A DNA stretch of 64,000 bases from Salinimonas marina (GCF_015644725.1 NZ_CP064795.1:2354501-2418500), one strand, 5' to 3'; positions 40,619-52,270 are shown, counted from the first letter of the stretch. Notes: a model not told the origin generated them from the sequence alone. A program made the numbers and translations.

Positions 40619-41610
40619 ATGAACAAAACCCTAATAGCCATTGCCTGTAGTTTGGTCACTATGCCGGTTATGGCCAAAGAACTTACCCTTACCGCAGATG
40701 CTATCACAGTGTCAGGCTTATCCTCGGGAGGCTACATGGCGAATCAGTTTCACCTGGCCTACAGCGATCGGGTAGACGGAGCGGCCATTATCAGTGCCGG
40801 GCCGTTTTATTGTGCTCAAAATGATATTACGGTGGCGCTGGGGGCTGTGTCGATAAGACCGCCGACACCACTGATATCAATCAGCTTAATGCCCATGTTG
40901 AACAGCTGGCCGCGGCGGGCAGACTGGCCCCGCTGAGCGAGCTTAAAGACGACAAAGTCTGGTTGTTTCATGGCGCCCGCGATCAGAAAGTGGCTGAAGC
41001 GGTCACTACCTTGCTGTACCAGCAGTACCAGCGGTGGATCAACCCTGACAATCTTCGCTATATAAAAGACAAACCCTTTGGCCACGTGTTCCCTACCCTG
41101 AACCAAGGCGAAGGGTGCGCCGCGTCCAGCAGCCCCTATATTGGCAACTGTAATTATGATGCTGCCGGTGCAGCCTTGCAGTTTATGTACGATGACCTGG
41201 CAGAGCCTGCCAAGACCCTGGCCGGCAAAATTATCAGTTATGATCAACACGCCCTGGCTGGCTCACAAGCCGATACCCTGGCTCAGACAGGTTATGCGTA
41301 TGTGCCCCAAAGCTGCGCCGAGGGGGCTGAATGCCGGGTACATATTAGTTTTCATGGCTGTAATCAGTATGCTGAGGCAGTAGGTAAAGCCTACGTGGAG
41401 CAAACAGGTTTAAACCGCTGGGCCGAGACCAACAATATGGTGGTGTTTTATCCGCAAACACGAAAATCTCTATTTATGCCTTTAAACCCACAGGGTTGCT
41501 GGGATTGGTGGGGCTACACGGATGAAAATTATGCCACCCGGGAGGGCGCGCAAATTAATGCGGTGATGGCCATCGTGGATGCGTATATCAAACAACAGGA
41601 GTCATTATGA
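40619..41610 (+). CDS. Secreted PHB depolymerase-family esterase (apparent frameshift)
   Basis: Two frames join into 330 residues if one G is added to the run at 40840-40844, giving DITVALGGCVDKTADTTDIN. The signal peptide is TLIAIACSLVTMPVMAKE. The nucleophile motif is VSGLSSGGYMANQFHLAYSD, the acid lies in WLFHGARDQKVAEA and the catalytic His region is VHISFHGCNQYAEAVG. Cysteines (YCAQND, GCVDK, GNCNYD) suggest disulfides in a secreted enzyme. It would cut polyhydroxybutyrate or its oligomers to 3-hydroxybutyrate. Its end overlaps the dehydrogenase start (ATGA), so translation is coupled. Confidence 0.87.
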
Positions 41611-42377
41611 AAACGGCCTATAATGTGTTTATCACCGGCGGAGCCAGTGGCATAGGCTTTGGTATTGCCGAAGTCCTGGCCCAATCCGGTCATCATGTCA
41701 TTCTGGCGGATATAAATGAAAAAGCCGCGAATGAAGCCGCGACAAGCCTCATCAACAAAGGCTTGTCTGCCAGCGCTATCGCGGTAGATGTCACCGATGC
41801 CCAGGGCGTGGCTATGTTGCCTGAAGCCCTGGCCGACACCCCGGTAGACATCCTGGTAAACAATGCCGGCATTCAGCATGTTGCTAAGCTCGAAGCCTTC
41901 CCTGCACAAAAATGGCAGCAGCTGATTAATATTATGCTGGTGGGCCCAGCCCTGTTATGTCAGGCATTTTTACCCGGCATGAAAAGCCGTAACTTTGGCC
42001 GCATTATCAATATCGGGTCGATTCATTCCCTGGTAGCCTCTCCCTATAAATCGGCGTATGTGGCCGCCAAACATGGTCTGCTGGGGCTGGCCAAAACCAT
42101 TGCCCTAGAAGTGGAACAGGCCGATATTACCATCAACACCTTGTGTCCGGCCTATGTAAAAACCCCGTTGGTGGAACAACAAATTGCTGATCAGGCTAAC
42201 GCCAACGGCATCAGTGAGGAACAGGTTATTAGTGAGATAATGCTAAAGCCTATGCCTAAAAAAGCCTTTATTTCTATCGAAGAGCTGGCAGCTTCAACCC
42301 AGTTTCTGATCAGCCCGGGGGCACGTAATATGACTGCCCAGACGCTGGTACTGGATGGGGGCTGGACTGCCCGGTAA
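41607..42377 (+). CDS. 3-hydroxybutyrate dehydrogenase-like short-chain dehydrogenase
   Basis: The 256-residue SDR has a cofactor motif FITGGASGIGFGIAEVLA, NNAGIQHVAKLEAFP, active-site Ser in IINIGSIHSLVASPYKS and YVAAKHGLLGLAKT with the catalytic Tyr and Lys. The QHVAPLE-type segment and the GxxxLVASPxKSAYVAAKHG run are characteristic of D-3-hydroxybutyrate dehydrogenase (acetoacetate-forming), and LCPAYVKTPLVEQQIADQA matches its substrate loop. It would complete the pathway from polymer to acetoacetate. Last gene of the operon; nadK follows 69 bases later. Confidence 0.9.
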   Translation: MKTAYNVFITGGASGIGFGIAEVLAQSGHHVILADINEKAANEAATSLINKGLSASAIAVDVTDAQGVAMLPEALADTPVDILVNNAGIQHVAKLEAFPAQKWQQLINIMLVGPALLCQAFLPGMKSRNFGRIINIGSIHSLVASPYKSAYVAAKHGLLGLAKTIALEVEQADITINTLCPAYVKTPLVEQQIADQANANGISEEQVISEIMLKPMPKKAFISIEELAASTQFLISPGARNMTAQTLVLDGGWTAR

Positions 42378-42446
42378 CACTTTCTTTTTTCCGTTTTTTT
42401 GTGCTACTGTCCAACCTATCATTACTGTCAGGAATGCTTGTTTTTC

Positions 42447-43322
42447 ATGTCCTATAAAACGGTAGGTTTAATCGGAAAACCCGGTCATGCCGAAACCCAG
42501 AGTACGCTGAACCATCTTATTGAGTATTTGCAACAGCGTGGCTGTGAGGTATTAATTGAAGAAACTATCCGGCATGAGCTCAAAGATCCCGCGATTCCCG
42601 GCCATAATCTGGTGCAGATTGGTAAGCAGGCCGACTTAGCCGTGGTAGTCGGCGGCGATGGCAGTATGCTTGGGGCAGCCCGGGTACTGTCTCGGTTCGA
42701 CATTCATGTGGTGGGGGTCAACCGGGGCAATCTTGGCTTTCTCACCGATATCCACCCTGATGAAATCACCGAGCAGCTGGACCTGATATTTGAAGGTCAG
42801 GCGATTGTGGAGCAGCGCTTTTTACTGGAAGTGGGGGTGTATCGTCACGAAAAACTAAAAAGCAGCAACACCGCGGTAAATGAAATTGTGCTGCACCACG
42901 GTAAAGTGGCGCACATGATGGAATTTGAAATTTACATTGATGATCAGTTTGTGTTTTCGCAACGCTCCGATGGGCTGATTGTGGCAACACCGACAGGCTC
43001 TACGGCTTATTCGTTGTCGGCAGGCGGGCCGATTATTATGCCCAAACTGGATGCATTGTCACTGGTGCCGATGTTTCCTCATACTCTGAGCAGCCGTCCG
43101 ATTGTGGTGGATGCCAGCTGTACGGTATCGATGCGGGTGTCACATGTTAACAGTGATAATCTGCAGGTCAGTTGTGACAGTCATATTGTGCTACCGGTAT
43201 TGCCGGGCGATGAAATTAAGGTGCAAAAAAGCAAAGATACCCTGTCGCTGGTTCACCCCAAGGGATACAGCTACTTTAATGTGCTGCAAAATAAACTGAG
43301 CTGGGGCAGCAAGCTTTATTAG
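42447..43322 (+). CDS. nadK: NAD kinase
   Basis: The 291-residue product starts at ATG 42447 ([20 protein letters not shown]). It carries the [13 protein letters not shown] nucleotide motif, [13 protein letters not shown], the NE pair in VNEIVLHHG and [19 protein letters not shown], all diagnostic for ATP-NAD kinase, which makes NADP in the cytoplasm. In E. coli nadK sits between grpE and recN; here both neighbours have been moved away by accessory genes. Confidence 0.96.
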   Translation: MSYKTVGLIGKPGHAETQSTLNHLIEYLQQRGCEVLIEETIRHELKDPAIPGHNLVQIGKQADLAVVVGGDGSMLGAARVLSRFDIHVVGVNRGNLGFLTDIHPDEITEQLDLIFEGQAIVEQRFLLEVGVYRHEKLKSSNTAVNEIVLHHGKVAHMMEFEIYIDDQFVFSQRSDGLIVATPTGSTAYSLSAGGPIIMPKLDALSLVPMFPHTLSSRPIVVDASCTVSMRVSHVNSDNLQVSCDSHIVLPVLPGDEIKVQKSKDTLSLVHPKGYSYFNVLQNKLSWGSKLY

Positions 43323-43505
43323 CCTTTGCGAGCCGGAGGGCGCGATTAACCCCGTAGGCTCACGGAGACCCGCCAGGTTTTCAGAATCCCCCAGCCCGAT
43401 TTAAGCTTTAATCAAAAGTTCGAAAACTAACACAGGCTTCACTGGACTTTCCCGGTGGGGCTGCGTAATTATCTGATTTGTCGCTCAACACACTGTATTT
43501 TGTTT

Positions 43506-44160
43506 ATGATTCAGATCAGGGACCTGGTAAAGCAATACCCTCAAACCGCCGCTCCAATTATCGATAAGCTGTCGTTAGAGGTCGAAAAAGGTGCATCGGT
43601 AAGTATCCGGGGGCCTCTGGCTGTGGCAAGTCTACCTTGCTAAGCCTGATGGCCGGCTTTGAACCTGCTGATGCCGGACAAATTCGCATTGGCGCCGCCA
43701 CCCTGCCTTTTGCCAGTGCTAAACAGGGCGATGCGTTTCGCCGCAACGAGTTGGGGGTGATTTTTCAAAGTTACAACTTACTCGACTGTTTGAATGTGTG
43801 GGACAACATTGCGTTTACCGCCCGCTTAAAAGGTGTAACCGATAAGGCGTATCTGCGCCGGTTGATGACCATGCTTGGTATCGTTGAGCTTAGTAAAAAG
43901 CCCGCCAGTGCCCTGTCGGGCGGCGAGCAGCAGCGGGTCGCCATTGCCCGCGCGCTGGCGCACCGTCCGGCGGTGGTGCTGGCCGACGAACCCACCGGCA
44001 ATCTGGATGAAACCACCAGCGAAAGGGTCACCCAGGCTTTGTATACCACCTGCATTGAGCTGAACACGACACTGGTGGTGGTCACCCACAGTAATGAGGT
44101 GGCTGAGCAGGCCAGCCGCCCCTATGGTTACGCCACGGCGTATTACACCACCATCCATGA
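43506..44160 (+). CDS. ABC transporter ATPase (AttE/LolD-type), two apparent frameshifts
   Basis: ATG 43506 opens [20 protein letters not shown]. Adding one G at 43609-43613 restores the Walker A as [20 protein letters not shown]. Further motifs are [16 protein letters not shown] (Q loop), [20 protein letters not shown] (signature), [13 protein letters not shown] (Walker B) and [13 protein letters not shown] (switch His). Adding one C at 44119-44122 restores a normal end at 44160 that overlaps the permease start (ATGA). The 218-residue size then fits the MacB/LolD group that powers FtsX-type exporters. Operon with the permease and AttH-like lipoprotein. Confidence 0.87.
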
Positions 44161-46684
44161 ACAGGCCATCCATGCGCATGTTAGCAAGAGCCTGGCTGGT
44201 GGCATCGGTGATGTTGGCCACCGCCCGTAATAAGCCCTGGCAACCATTGCTGATTATACTGGCGGTGATGGTCGCTACCGGGGGTTTTTCTTCCGTATTG
44301 CTTATCAACGAAGGCGCGCGTCAGGGCGAACTGGGCCGCTCAGAAGCATCAATATTCAATGGCGCCGCCATTGTTGCACGAACCTCTGATAAGCCCCTGA
44401 CCCGGCGCGACTACGCCGAGCTACGCCGGGCCGGCTTTACCGGGTTGGTAGCGATGGCTCAACAAACAGATACCCTTGCATGCACCACTGCGGCCAAAGC
44501 TGCCGACGTATCTGCTGTTGATGCTACTACCTCATCGCACTCCTTAACCCTGTTAGGGGTGGATATGCTGGCCCTGTCTTCCTCATCGCTGCTAAAAGAC
44601 ATGCAAGCCGCCTTGGCTCCAGGTACCGGCACGACCGGCTCTTCATCAGCTACGACCATGGCCACGGCAATCAGCTATGCCCATCCGGAACTGGCTGACA
44701 AGCTCGTGTGCGACGCGGGGGTATCCCGAAGCCGGGGCGTGAAATTGTCTTCGCCGCTGGCAGTGAGTCAGCTGCCTGCGGATACCCTGGTTATGTCGCT
44801 GCGGGCTTTTTATACCCGGACCACCACCTTACAAAATACCCCGCTCAAGGCTCTGCTCATTTCCAGGCCGCTAAGCGAGAGTCGTATACGCGACTTAAAG
44901 CATCAACTGCCTGCGCATTTGCAGTATCAGCCAGCGCCAGTAACCACGAGTAACGGCACGCTGGCAAAAAGTTTTCAGTTAAATCTGTGGGCCATGGGGG
45001 TGCTGATGGGCGTAGTGGCGTTGTTTATTGTGTTAAACGCGTTAACGCTGATGTATCGGGCCCGGTTGTTTTTTATTCTGCGCCTACGTCAGCTGGGGGT
45101 AAGCAAAGCCAGCCTGTTGCTGGCGCTGATGAGCGAGCTGGCGTTGTATTGCATTATTGCCGCGCCCCTGGGGGTGCTCGCGGCGGTGATGCTCACCCGG
45201 CAGCTGACGCCGGTGCTCAAATCCACTTTTAAAGGGTTGCTCGACAGTGCATTTGTCGCCCCTCCCCCGCTGTTAACCGAGATGATGAGCGGGGCTTTTA
45301 TCGCCAGCTTCGCAGCCCTGGCAGTGTTTTTTGTGATCCCTGCGCGGCAGCTTTCCGGCGCATTACTGGCCTCCCAAACTCGCCACCAGCCACTGTCACT
45401 GGCCGCCCGCGGCATTATCACCCTAATCGTGGTGAGTCTGGTGAGTGTGGGGCTGGCAATAGCAAACTCCACCATCACGGCGCTGCTGGCCGTAGCCGGT
45501 GTATTACTCGGGGGTTGTGGCATTATTGTACTGTGGCTGCCGGCCTTTAGCGCACTGATAAGCAAGCTTACGCCCGCTTCCCGGCCCCTGCTTAGTTATG
45601 TGGCCGCCAGTACCCATCAATTATCCTTTAAAAGTCGCCTGTCGGTCTGTGCTTTTTTTATTGCGCTGGCGGCCAATATTGGCATGAATGTCATGACCGA
45701 CAGCTTCAGGCACGCCACCGAAAGATGGTTGCAACAACGGCTGGCCGCGCCGGTGTATTTGTACGCAGAGGAAAAACCTTCCGCCGACATGATTGCCAAG
45801 CATATTGATGCCCGTCACTTATATCGGGGCACTACCATGGTCAGCCAGCAGCGGGTAACGGTGCGCAGTTACGCGACCGACGAGACGGCCCGCGACAGTC
45901 TGACGCTGGATAAGCTGGTCCCGAGGGCTGGTCATTGTTTGCAACAAATAAAGCAGTATTTATCAATCAGCAGCTGGCCTTTCGCCAGCATCTTAAGCTC
46001 GGGGACAGACTGACCCTGGGGCCGGTATACACGCAAAACCTCCAGGCACCGGCGATGCCCAAGTCTGCGACCTACACGGTTGCCGCCATTTATCCCGATT
46101 ATGGCAATCCCGACAGCCAGCTATTGTTGCCCTTCAGCACGTTTTCGCCCGATACCGGCTATGCCGGGGTTACGGCTTTGTATGGGGCAGCAAAATCCGA
46201 TCTGGCGCGGCTGGCCAGCCTGGGGGAGGTGTATGCCTCTTCACAGCTGTTGAAAAAATCGATGCAGACATTCGATCGTACCTTTGTGGTGACTGATGCA
46301 CTGAATATCGCTACCTTGCTGGTGGCGGGAATGGCATTTGCCGTATCGGTTAGCGTGATCACCCTGGACCTGCGTCCACAGCTTAATGTGTTACGAACCA
46401 TGGGAGTAGCACAGTTGCAGGTTAAAGCCATGCTGACCGCACAGTACATGTTGCTGTGCTTGGTCACCGCGTTACTGGCGCTGCCATTCGGCATCCTGCT
46501 GGCATGGGTCTTTATCAATATGGTTAACCGATTTGCGTTTTTCTGGGTGTATCCCATGCAGGTTTCAGTAATGGTATTGCTAAACAGTCTGGCGCTAAGT
46601 TTATTCGTGGTGTTGATCATTTTACTGCTGCCGATCGCCAGAATAGAAGGCAAGGTCGACTTGCGTCAGGAGACCCCTTTATGA
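44157..46684 (+). CDS. FtsX-type ABC transporter permease (apparent frameshift)
   Basis: The repaired product has 842 residues after adding one C at 45920-45922, where VP joins EGWSLFATNKAVFINQQ. It starts at ATG 44157 ([20 protein letters not shown]) in overlap with the ATPase. It has an N-terminal helix, a periplasmic domain, a first group of helices near residues 275-430, a second periplasmic region and a final three-helix FtsX domain (ITLDLRPQLNVLRTMGVAQL). This duplicated layout resembles AttF/AttG-like permeases in one chain. The exported substrate is unknown. Its stop overlaps the next start by 4 bases. Confidence 0.84.
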
Positions 46685-47748
46685 GCATGCGTGTTACGCT
46701 CTTCTGCCTGGTGCTGCTGTTAACCGGATGCACAGAACCCGCGCCGCGTACCAGTTTGTTTAACGACACCTCAGCGCCGGCAACGACCGCCCGGGTAACC
46801 CCGGAAAATCCGGTGAAGCTACCAGATGATCACGGCGCGCATCCGCAGTATCAGCTTGAATGGTGGTATCTGACCCTGGTATTGCAAGATGAACATCAGA
46901 CCCCTTATGGGGCGCAATTTACCCTGTTTCGCTTTTTAACCAATCCGCCTTATGACAGTGACTGGGCTGATGCGCAGCAGTGGATGGGTCATGTTTCGTT
47001 GCACAGCCCCGAAGACCATGTTTTCAGCGAACGTTTTGCCGCTGGTAAGGTCGGCACAGCCGGTATTACGGCATCCCCCTTTAGCGCTTTTATAGATGAC
47101 TGGTTGTGGCAGGCTGAAGGGACGGCCCCCTTCCCCTCCACGTTACAGCTCAAGGTAGATGATGACACCCGTCTGTCTTTATCCATGGCCAGTCAGGGTC
47201 CTTACATTGCCCACGGGCAGCAGGGATACAGCGTAAAATCCCGAAGCCAGAAATACCGCTCGTATTATTATAGTCAGCCTTTTATTCATGCCGCGGGCCA
47301 GCTGACCCTAAATGGGAAAACAGAAAAGGTACAAGGCTCAGGCTGGTTTGATCACGAATGGTCCAGTCAGTTGGCAGATAAGGACGCGCTGGGCTGGGAC
47401 TGGTTTTCACTGCATCTGGATAACGGTGATAAGCTGATGATGTTCGCAATGCATGTCAATGACCAACCGCCATACCTCACCGGTACCTATATTACTGCTC
47501 AGGGCCGGGCGACCACCCTCAAAGAGTCGGACTTATCAATCCAGGCATTAGGTTACGAGCGGATCAATCAACGCAAGGTACCGGTAACATGGCAAATCGA
47601 CATCGCCAGGCCGGCCATGTCACTGACCATCAAACCCTTTAAGAAAGGCCAGTGGAATGCCAGCCGGTTTTCTTATTACGAAGGACGGGTAAAGGTTACC
47701 GGCAGCCATCAGGGTGATGGTTTTATGGAACTAACCGGGTATCAGTAA
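46681..47748 (+). CDS. AttH/CrtC-like lipocalin-domain lipoprotein
   Basis: The 355-residue product has a lipobox ([12 protein letters not shown], Cys about 17). The body matches the AttH/carotenoid hydratase-like family: [42 protein letters not shown] and a second half with [20 protein letters not shown]. It is translationally coupled to the FtsX permease, the same order as in attEFGH-type loci, where AttH is thought to act with the exporter on a lipophilic substrate. The last 7 bases overlap the convergent glutaminase gene. Confidence 0.86.
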   Translation: MSMRVTLFCLVLLLTGCTEPAPRTSLFNDTSAPATTARVTPENPVKLPDDHGAHPQYQLEWWYLTLVLQDEHQTPYGAQFTLFRFLTNPPYDSDWADAQQWMGHVSLHSPEDHVFSERFAAGKVGTAGITASPFSAFIDDWLWQAEGTAPFPSTLQLKVDDDTRLSLSMASQGPYIAHGQQGYSVKSRSQKYRSYYYSQPFIHAAGQLTLNGKTEKVQGSGWFDHEWSSQLADKDALGWDWFSLHLDNGDKLMMFAMHVNDQPPYLTGTYITAQGRATTLKESDLSIQALGYERINQRKVPVTWQIDIARPAMSLTIKPFKKGQWNASRFSYYEGRVKVTGSHQGDGFMELTGYQ

Positions 47749-48661
47749 ACCGACCAGTTAATGTGTTTAGTGAGTGAGGTTAATGCGGCCATCCCCATCA
47801 GCGAATTGCCCATGGAGTTCAGCGCCGGCGAAAATACACAGATAGAGAAGCGTCCCGGCACTACCGCAATAATACCACCGCCTACCCCACTTTTGCCCGG
47901 CAATCCTACCTGAAAAGCAAAACTTCCCGCCTCATTATACATACCACTGGTAGCCAGTAATGCATTCACCTGGCTGGTTTGTGACGGTGTCAGGATCTGT
48001 TCTTCCGCGCCTTTTGAATACCCCCGGTTGGCCAAAAAACTGCCTGCTTTGGCCAAATCTACGCAGGACATTTCCAGCGCACAATTATAAAAATAGCTGT
48101 GTAGCACCTCTTCTACTTCATTCTCGAAATTACCGAAGGCTTTCATTAAGTATGCAGAAGCGGCGTTACGGGCGCGGTATTCAAATTCAGAATCTGCCAC
48201 ATCGCGGTTAGCAGTGATTTCGTCATTTTCAGACAGTCGTCTGACAAAATCACGCATCGCCAGATGGGGGAGGCAAAACGGGACTGGTTCATGTCACTGA
48301 TCACCAGCGCGCCGGCATTAATAAACGGATTGCGCGGCACCCCATTTTCGTATTCAAGCTGCACCAGCGAATTGAAAGGCAGGCCTGAAGGCTCGCAGCT
48401 TACGCGATCCCATAGCTCCTCACCGTAATGGTTGATGGCGAGTACCAGATTGAACACTTTGGAAATACTTTGAATAGAAAATGGGACATGGGCGTCCCCT
48501 ACTGTAGATATATTCCCGTCGTTATCACAAATGGCGATGCCAAATTGCTGCGCTTCCACAGAAGCCAGTGCCGGGATATAGTCGGCCACTTTGCCCCTGC
48601 CCAGCATGGGGATTACTTCGTTGTAGATTTCATCTAACAATGATTGCATTGCCTGTGTCAT
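47742..48661 (-). CDS. glsA: Glutaminase (apparent frameshift)
   Basis: Two frames join into 306 residues, the usual family length, when one base is added in the run at 48266-48270, giving [18 protein letters not shown]. Beta-lactamase-fold glutaminase motifs are [17 protein letters not shown] (Ser-x-x-Lys), [34 protein letters not shown] and [18 protein letters not shown]. It hydrolyses glutamine to glutamate in the cytoplasm. The gene is alone and convergent to the attH-like gene. Confidence 0.9.
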
Positions 48662-48952
48662 AACATCTGACCGATGCGGCCCTCCTTAACATCACAGGCC
48701 TGTTTACCCGCGTGATTAATAAATTCCCGGGTAGAAGCAAATGTCTTCACAGTGTGCTGCATTATTACAAAAACCCATTGAACAATTACTTGCGTGAAAG
48801 CTGATACGCGTCTTTTACGCTGCAAGATCGCGCTTATCTGCATTGTGCGATTACACTATACCAAATCAAAATGGTTAATTTCGCGGTTCTGGTCTTAGTT
48901 GAGATCCGTTTAGCATGGCCAGCATAAAACCCGGCCGCCTGACCCGCAAGCA

Positions 48953-50028
48953 TCACCGACCGCTGGCTTCAGAGGCTTGCAGGTCAAGCTCCGGCAGCGG
49001 TTCAAGTGATACCCGCTGACCGCTGCTGGCACTGCGGCGAGCTGCATCCAGAATTTGCATGACCCGCATATTATTTTCCAAAGACGAAAGATCATAAGGG
49101 CTGGGGTAATCCTGCCCTCTATTACGGCTTTTAAATAGCTGAAAGGATCATCATAGGGATATGGCCGCTCTTTCAAGATTACCCGGGTCTGGTCAAAGTC
49201 ATCGTAATCTCTGGCCGTACGCTGACGAAACTGCGTCCGATTGTCGGGGTACGATAAGATAATCGTCGCCTCATCTTCTACATCCTGATGATTGTCAGGT
49301 TGCAGTTGCTCGGTGATGGCGGTCACATGCGTCGGCATCTGGCCGTTTTTCAGCCAGGTCATTAAATTTGCACCATAACACCCAAAATCCATCAGCGCGC
49401 CGCCGCCACTTTGTGCCGGATCAAGCAGCCAGTCCAGAAATTCCGAATTAATATCAAGTTTGACCGGGCCCTTGTGTCCGTCCCGGACAATCACTTTGCG
49501 CACCGGCCCCACGGCATCGTTGTCTAACTGCTGCTTCACCCTGTGATTAGTGGGATACCAGGTAGTTTCGTAATTGGTCAACAAATGAATCTGATGTTGT
49601 GTTGCCAGCTGGTACATTTGTCTGGCCTGATTCATATTCAGCGCCAATGGCTTTTCGACCATGACATGGATGCCTCTGGGCGCTGCGGTTTGCACTACCT
49701 CCAAATGCTCGGCGATACTACCAAAAGCTGCCAGTGCTTCAGGACGGGTTTTATCCAGCATCGTAGCCATATCAGGATAAACCAGCTCCATGCTAAAATC
49801 ATGGCGTTTGGCATAGCGACGGGCCAGTGCCTTATCTGGCTCAACAATGCCACTGATAACAAAGTCTCCGCGCTTCTGGCTTTCAAATATCCAGTGAACA
49901 TGAGTATGGGTAAGCCCTACCACCCCAATATTGAGTTTCTCCTGCGCGTTGGTAGCAAATGCAAACATAAACATGGTCCAAAATATCAGGTATTTCACCA
50001 AAGGTTTCCTACTCAAAAACATCATCAC
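48953..50028 (-). CDS. Secreted Gfo/Idh/MocA-family oxidoreductase (apparent frameshift)
   Basis: One extra base at the GGGG of 49103-49106 changes the tail to GRITPSPYDLSSLENNMRVM and ends at 48953, giving 358 residues. The N-terminus looks like a Sec signal (YLIFWTMFMFAFATNAQEK) followed by the Rossmann strand LNIGVVGLTHTHVHWIF. The family motif EKPLALN and the C-terminal domain entry GGGALMDFGCYGANLMTWL are clear. Exported relatives such as glucose-fructose oxidoreductase use the Tat route with bound NADP; no twin-arginine motif is visible here. The substrate is unknown. The gene is alone between glsA and recN. Confidence 0.8.
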
Positions 50029-50400
50029 ACCATAACCGTTTAAGTTGTTGATTGCAGCTGTATAAAGTCATATTCAGCGCCGTCAGAAGAAAAAACTGAG
50101 GTATTACGCAGTAATAGCAAAGCCCGGACTGATGCCGGGCGTTTAAGAATGAATTTAACTGAATAAGTTTTGGCTCAGCACTTTTCTAAAACCCTACTTT
50201 CCTTTGCTAATCTATATTCAAACCAGCTTCTTACCTCTTCAAACCATGATTCTTGCCTAATTTAAAAAGCCGGGCACCACCGGTTGAGAGGGGAATGGCT
50301 TGCGATTTTTTTAGCCACCGTGGTACTGCTACAACCGCCATTCCAGGAAGATTCAAATGGAGTAGCGCCGTTTTTTGTAGAATTAATTTTGCACAATCAA
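50029..50400. other. Intergenic region upstream of recN
   Basis: There is no gene. A GC-rich hairpin (GCCCGG/CCGGGC near 50124-50143) with a short T tail is the only structure before the recN promoter. Confidence 0.45.
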
Positions 50401-50457
50401 TTGAAACCGGCCCCGCACTACTGTATAAATTCACACATACTGTATAAACATCGAGTA
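50401..50457 (+). promoter_or_regulatory. recN promoter overlapped by two LexA-like boxes
   Basis: TTGAAA (50401-50406) and TATAAA (50424-50429) are 17 bp apart. Two tandem elements beginning TACTGTATAAA lie at 50419-50438 and 50438-50457. The first reads CTGT-N8-ACAC and the second CTGT-N8-CGAG, imperfect matches to the LexA box CTGT-N8-ACAG. They overlap the -10 and the start-proximal region, as expected for SOS repression of recN. Confidence 0.65.
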
Positions 50458-50464
50458 CCTTTCT

Positions 50465-52149
50465 ATGTTAGTGCATCTTTCGATAAAAAACTTTGCGGTT
50501 GTAAAGCAGTTGGCGGTAAATTTTGAGGCTGGCTTAACTGCCATTACCGGGGAAACCGGGGCTGGTAAATCTATCGCGATTGACGCGTTAAGCTTATGTC
50601 TGGGTGAGCGAGCCGATGCCGGCGCGGTGAGAAAAGAAGCAGCAAAAGCCGAAATTGTGGCGCACTTTTCTATTGAAAAAAACAGTGCTGCCAGGCATTG
50701 GCTTAACGAGCAGGAGCTTGATTGCGAAGACGATCCTAATGGCTGTTTTATCCGCCGGGTTATTTCACGAGAAGGTCGCTCTAAAGCCTTTATTAACGGT
50801 ACTGCTGTATCATTGCAGCAACTTAAAGCGTTGGGACAGTTTCTGTTGGCAATTCATGGGCAGAATACTCACCTTCAGTTATTAAAAGAAGATGTTCAGC
50901 GCCAGCTTACCGATAATTACGCAGGCCATGCCGGGTTAATCAAACAGGTCGCCAGCGGCTACCGCCTCTGGCAACAAAAACAATCTGAATTAAAGCATTT
51001 GCACGAACAAGCCAGAAACAGAACTGATCGGCAGCAATTGCTGGCGTATCAAGTCGAGGAGTTAAACGACTTTGCTTTGAGTGATGGTGAGTTTATTGAA
51101 TTAGAAACCGAGCATCGCCGGCTAAGTAATGGTCAGTCATTGCTTGAACAGGCTCAAACCAGCTTTTTTAACCTGTATGAAAATGATGATGGCAATGCAC
51201 TGTCGATCATTCAGACCAGTATGGACAACTTAAGCGCGCTGGAAGAGCATGATGCTACCCTCACCCCGATATTGTCGCTACTTAATGATGCGGTCATTCA
51301 GGTGGAGGAAGCATCTCAGGAACTGCGGGCCTATTGTGATGCACTGGAAATCGATCCCTTGCGTTTACAACAGGTCGAATCCCGCTACAGCAAAGCGATG
51401 GAACTGGCCCGCAAGCACAATGTCGAGCCAGAAGAACTCTATACCTTTCACCAGCAATTGTTGTTGGAATTTGAGACGCTGAATCAGCAGGAGTCGGCGC
51501 TGGAAACACTGGAAGCTGAAGTGGTGCAGGCTCAGCAGGATTATGCTGCAAGTGCTGAACAGTTATCCATGTCACGCCAGTCAGCGGCAACGGGATTTGC
51601 CGATGCGATAGAACAACAAATCAAAAAATGAATATGGCACATGCCAGAGTCTGGGTCGATGTCCAGTTTAATCCGGCAAAAACACCCACGGTATCTGGGT
51701 TAGATGAGATTACCATGAAGGTGTCCACCAACCCTGGCCAGGATCCTGATCGCCTGGACAAAGTGGTTTCCGGCGGTGAACTTTCGCGTATTGGCCTGGC
51801 GATTCAGGTCATTGCCAGCGATCACAACACCACCCCTACCATGATTTTTGATGAAGTTGATACCGGTATCAGCGGTCCCACCGCCTCCATTGTGGGCGGC
51901 TTATTGCGTTCGCTAGGTAAACAAAATCAGGTTATGTGCGTAACCCACTTACCGCAAGTGGCGGCCCAGGCACACAATCAGTTGTTTGTTACCAAACTCA
52001 CCGACGGGGAAAGTACCGAAACACGAATGCTTGCCCTGACCGAACAAGATCGGGTGGACGAATTAGCCCGATTATTGGCAGGTGACAAGGTAACGGATAC
52101 TGCGTTGGCTAATGCTCGCGAATTATTGAAATGTGTAGAAACGAACTAA
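50465..52149 (+). CDS. recN: DNA repair protein RecN (apparent frameshift)
   Basis: The first frame (from ATG 50465, VHLSIKNFAVVKQLAVNFEA) has the Walker A ITGETGAGKSIAIDALSLCL and a coiled-coil middle. It stops after EQQIKK at a run of six A (51623-51628). One more A continues into MNMAHARVWVDVQFN and the C-terminal head with DKVVSGGELSRIGLAIQVIA (signature) and MIFDEVDTGISG (Walker B). Repaired length is 561 residues against 553 in E. coli. RecN is an SMC-like protein for double-strand-break repair. The tandem LexA-like boxes suggest SOS control. Confidence 0.92.
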
Positions 52150-52270
52150 TAAGCGGTTGATTGGTCATAGTTGACTGGGGTAGCATGCTTCGCGCTATAC
52201 AGTATATTCGCATACGACATTAAGTGTGCGGGTAAAAACAAATTAAAATGTGACTGGATTAAACACTTAC

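Noticed and set aside
40963..41610. Independent gene for the second half of the PHB depolymerase
   Set aside because: It lacks the nucleophile Ser and a signal peptide and joins exactly with the preceding frame after one base.
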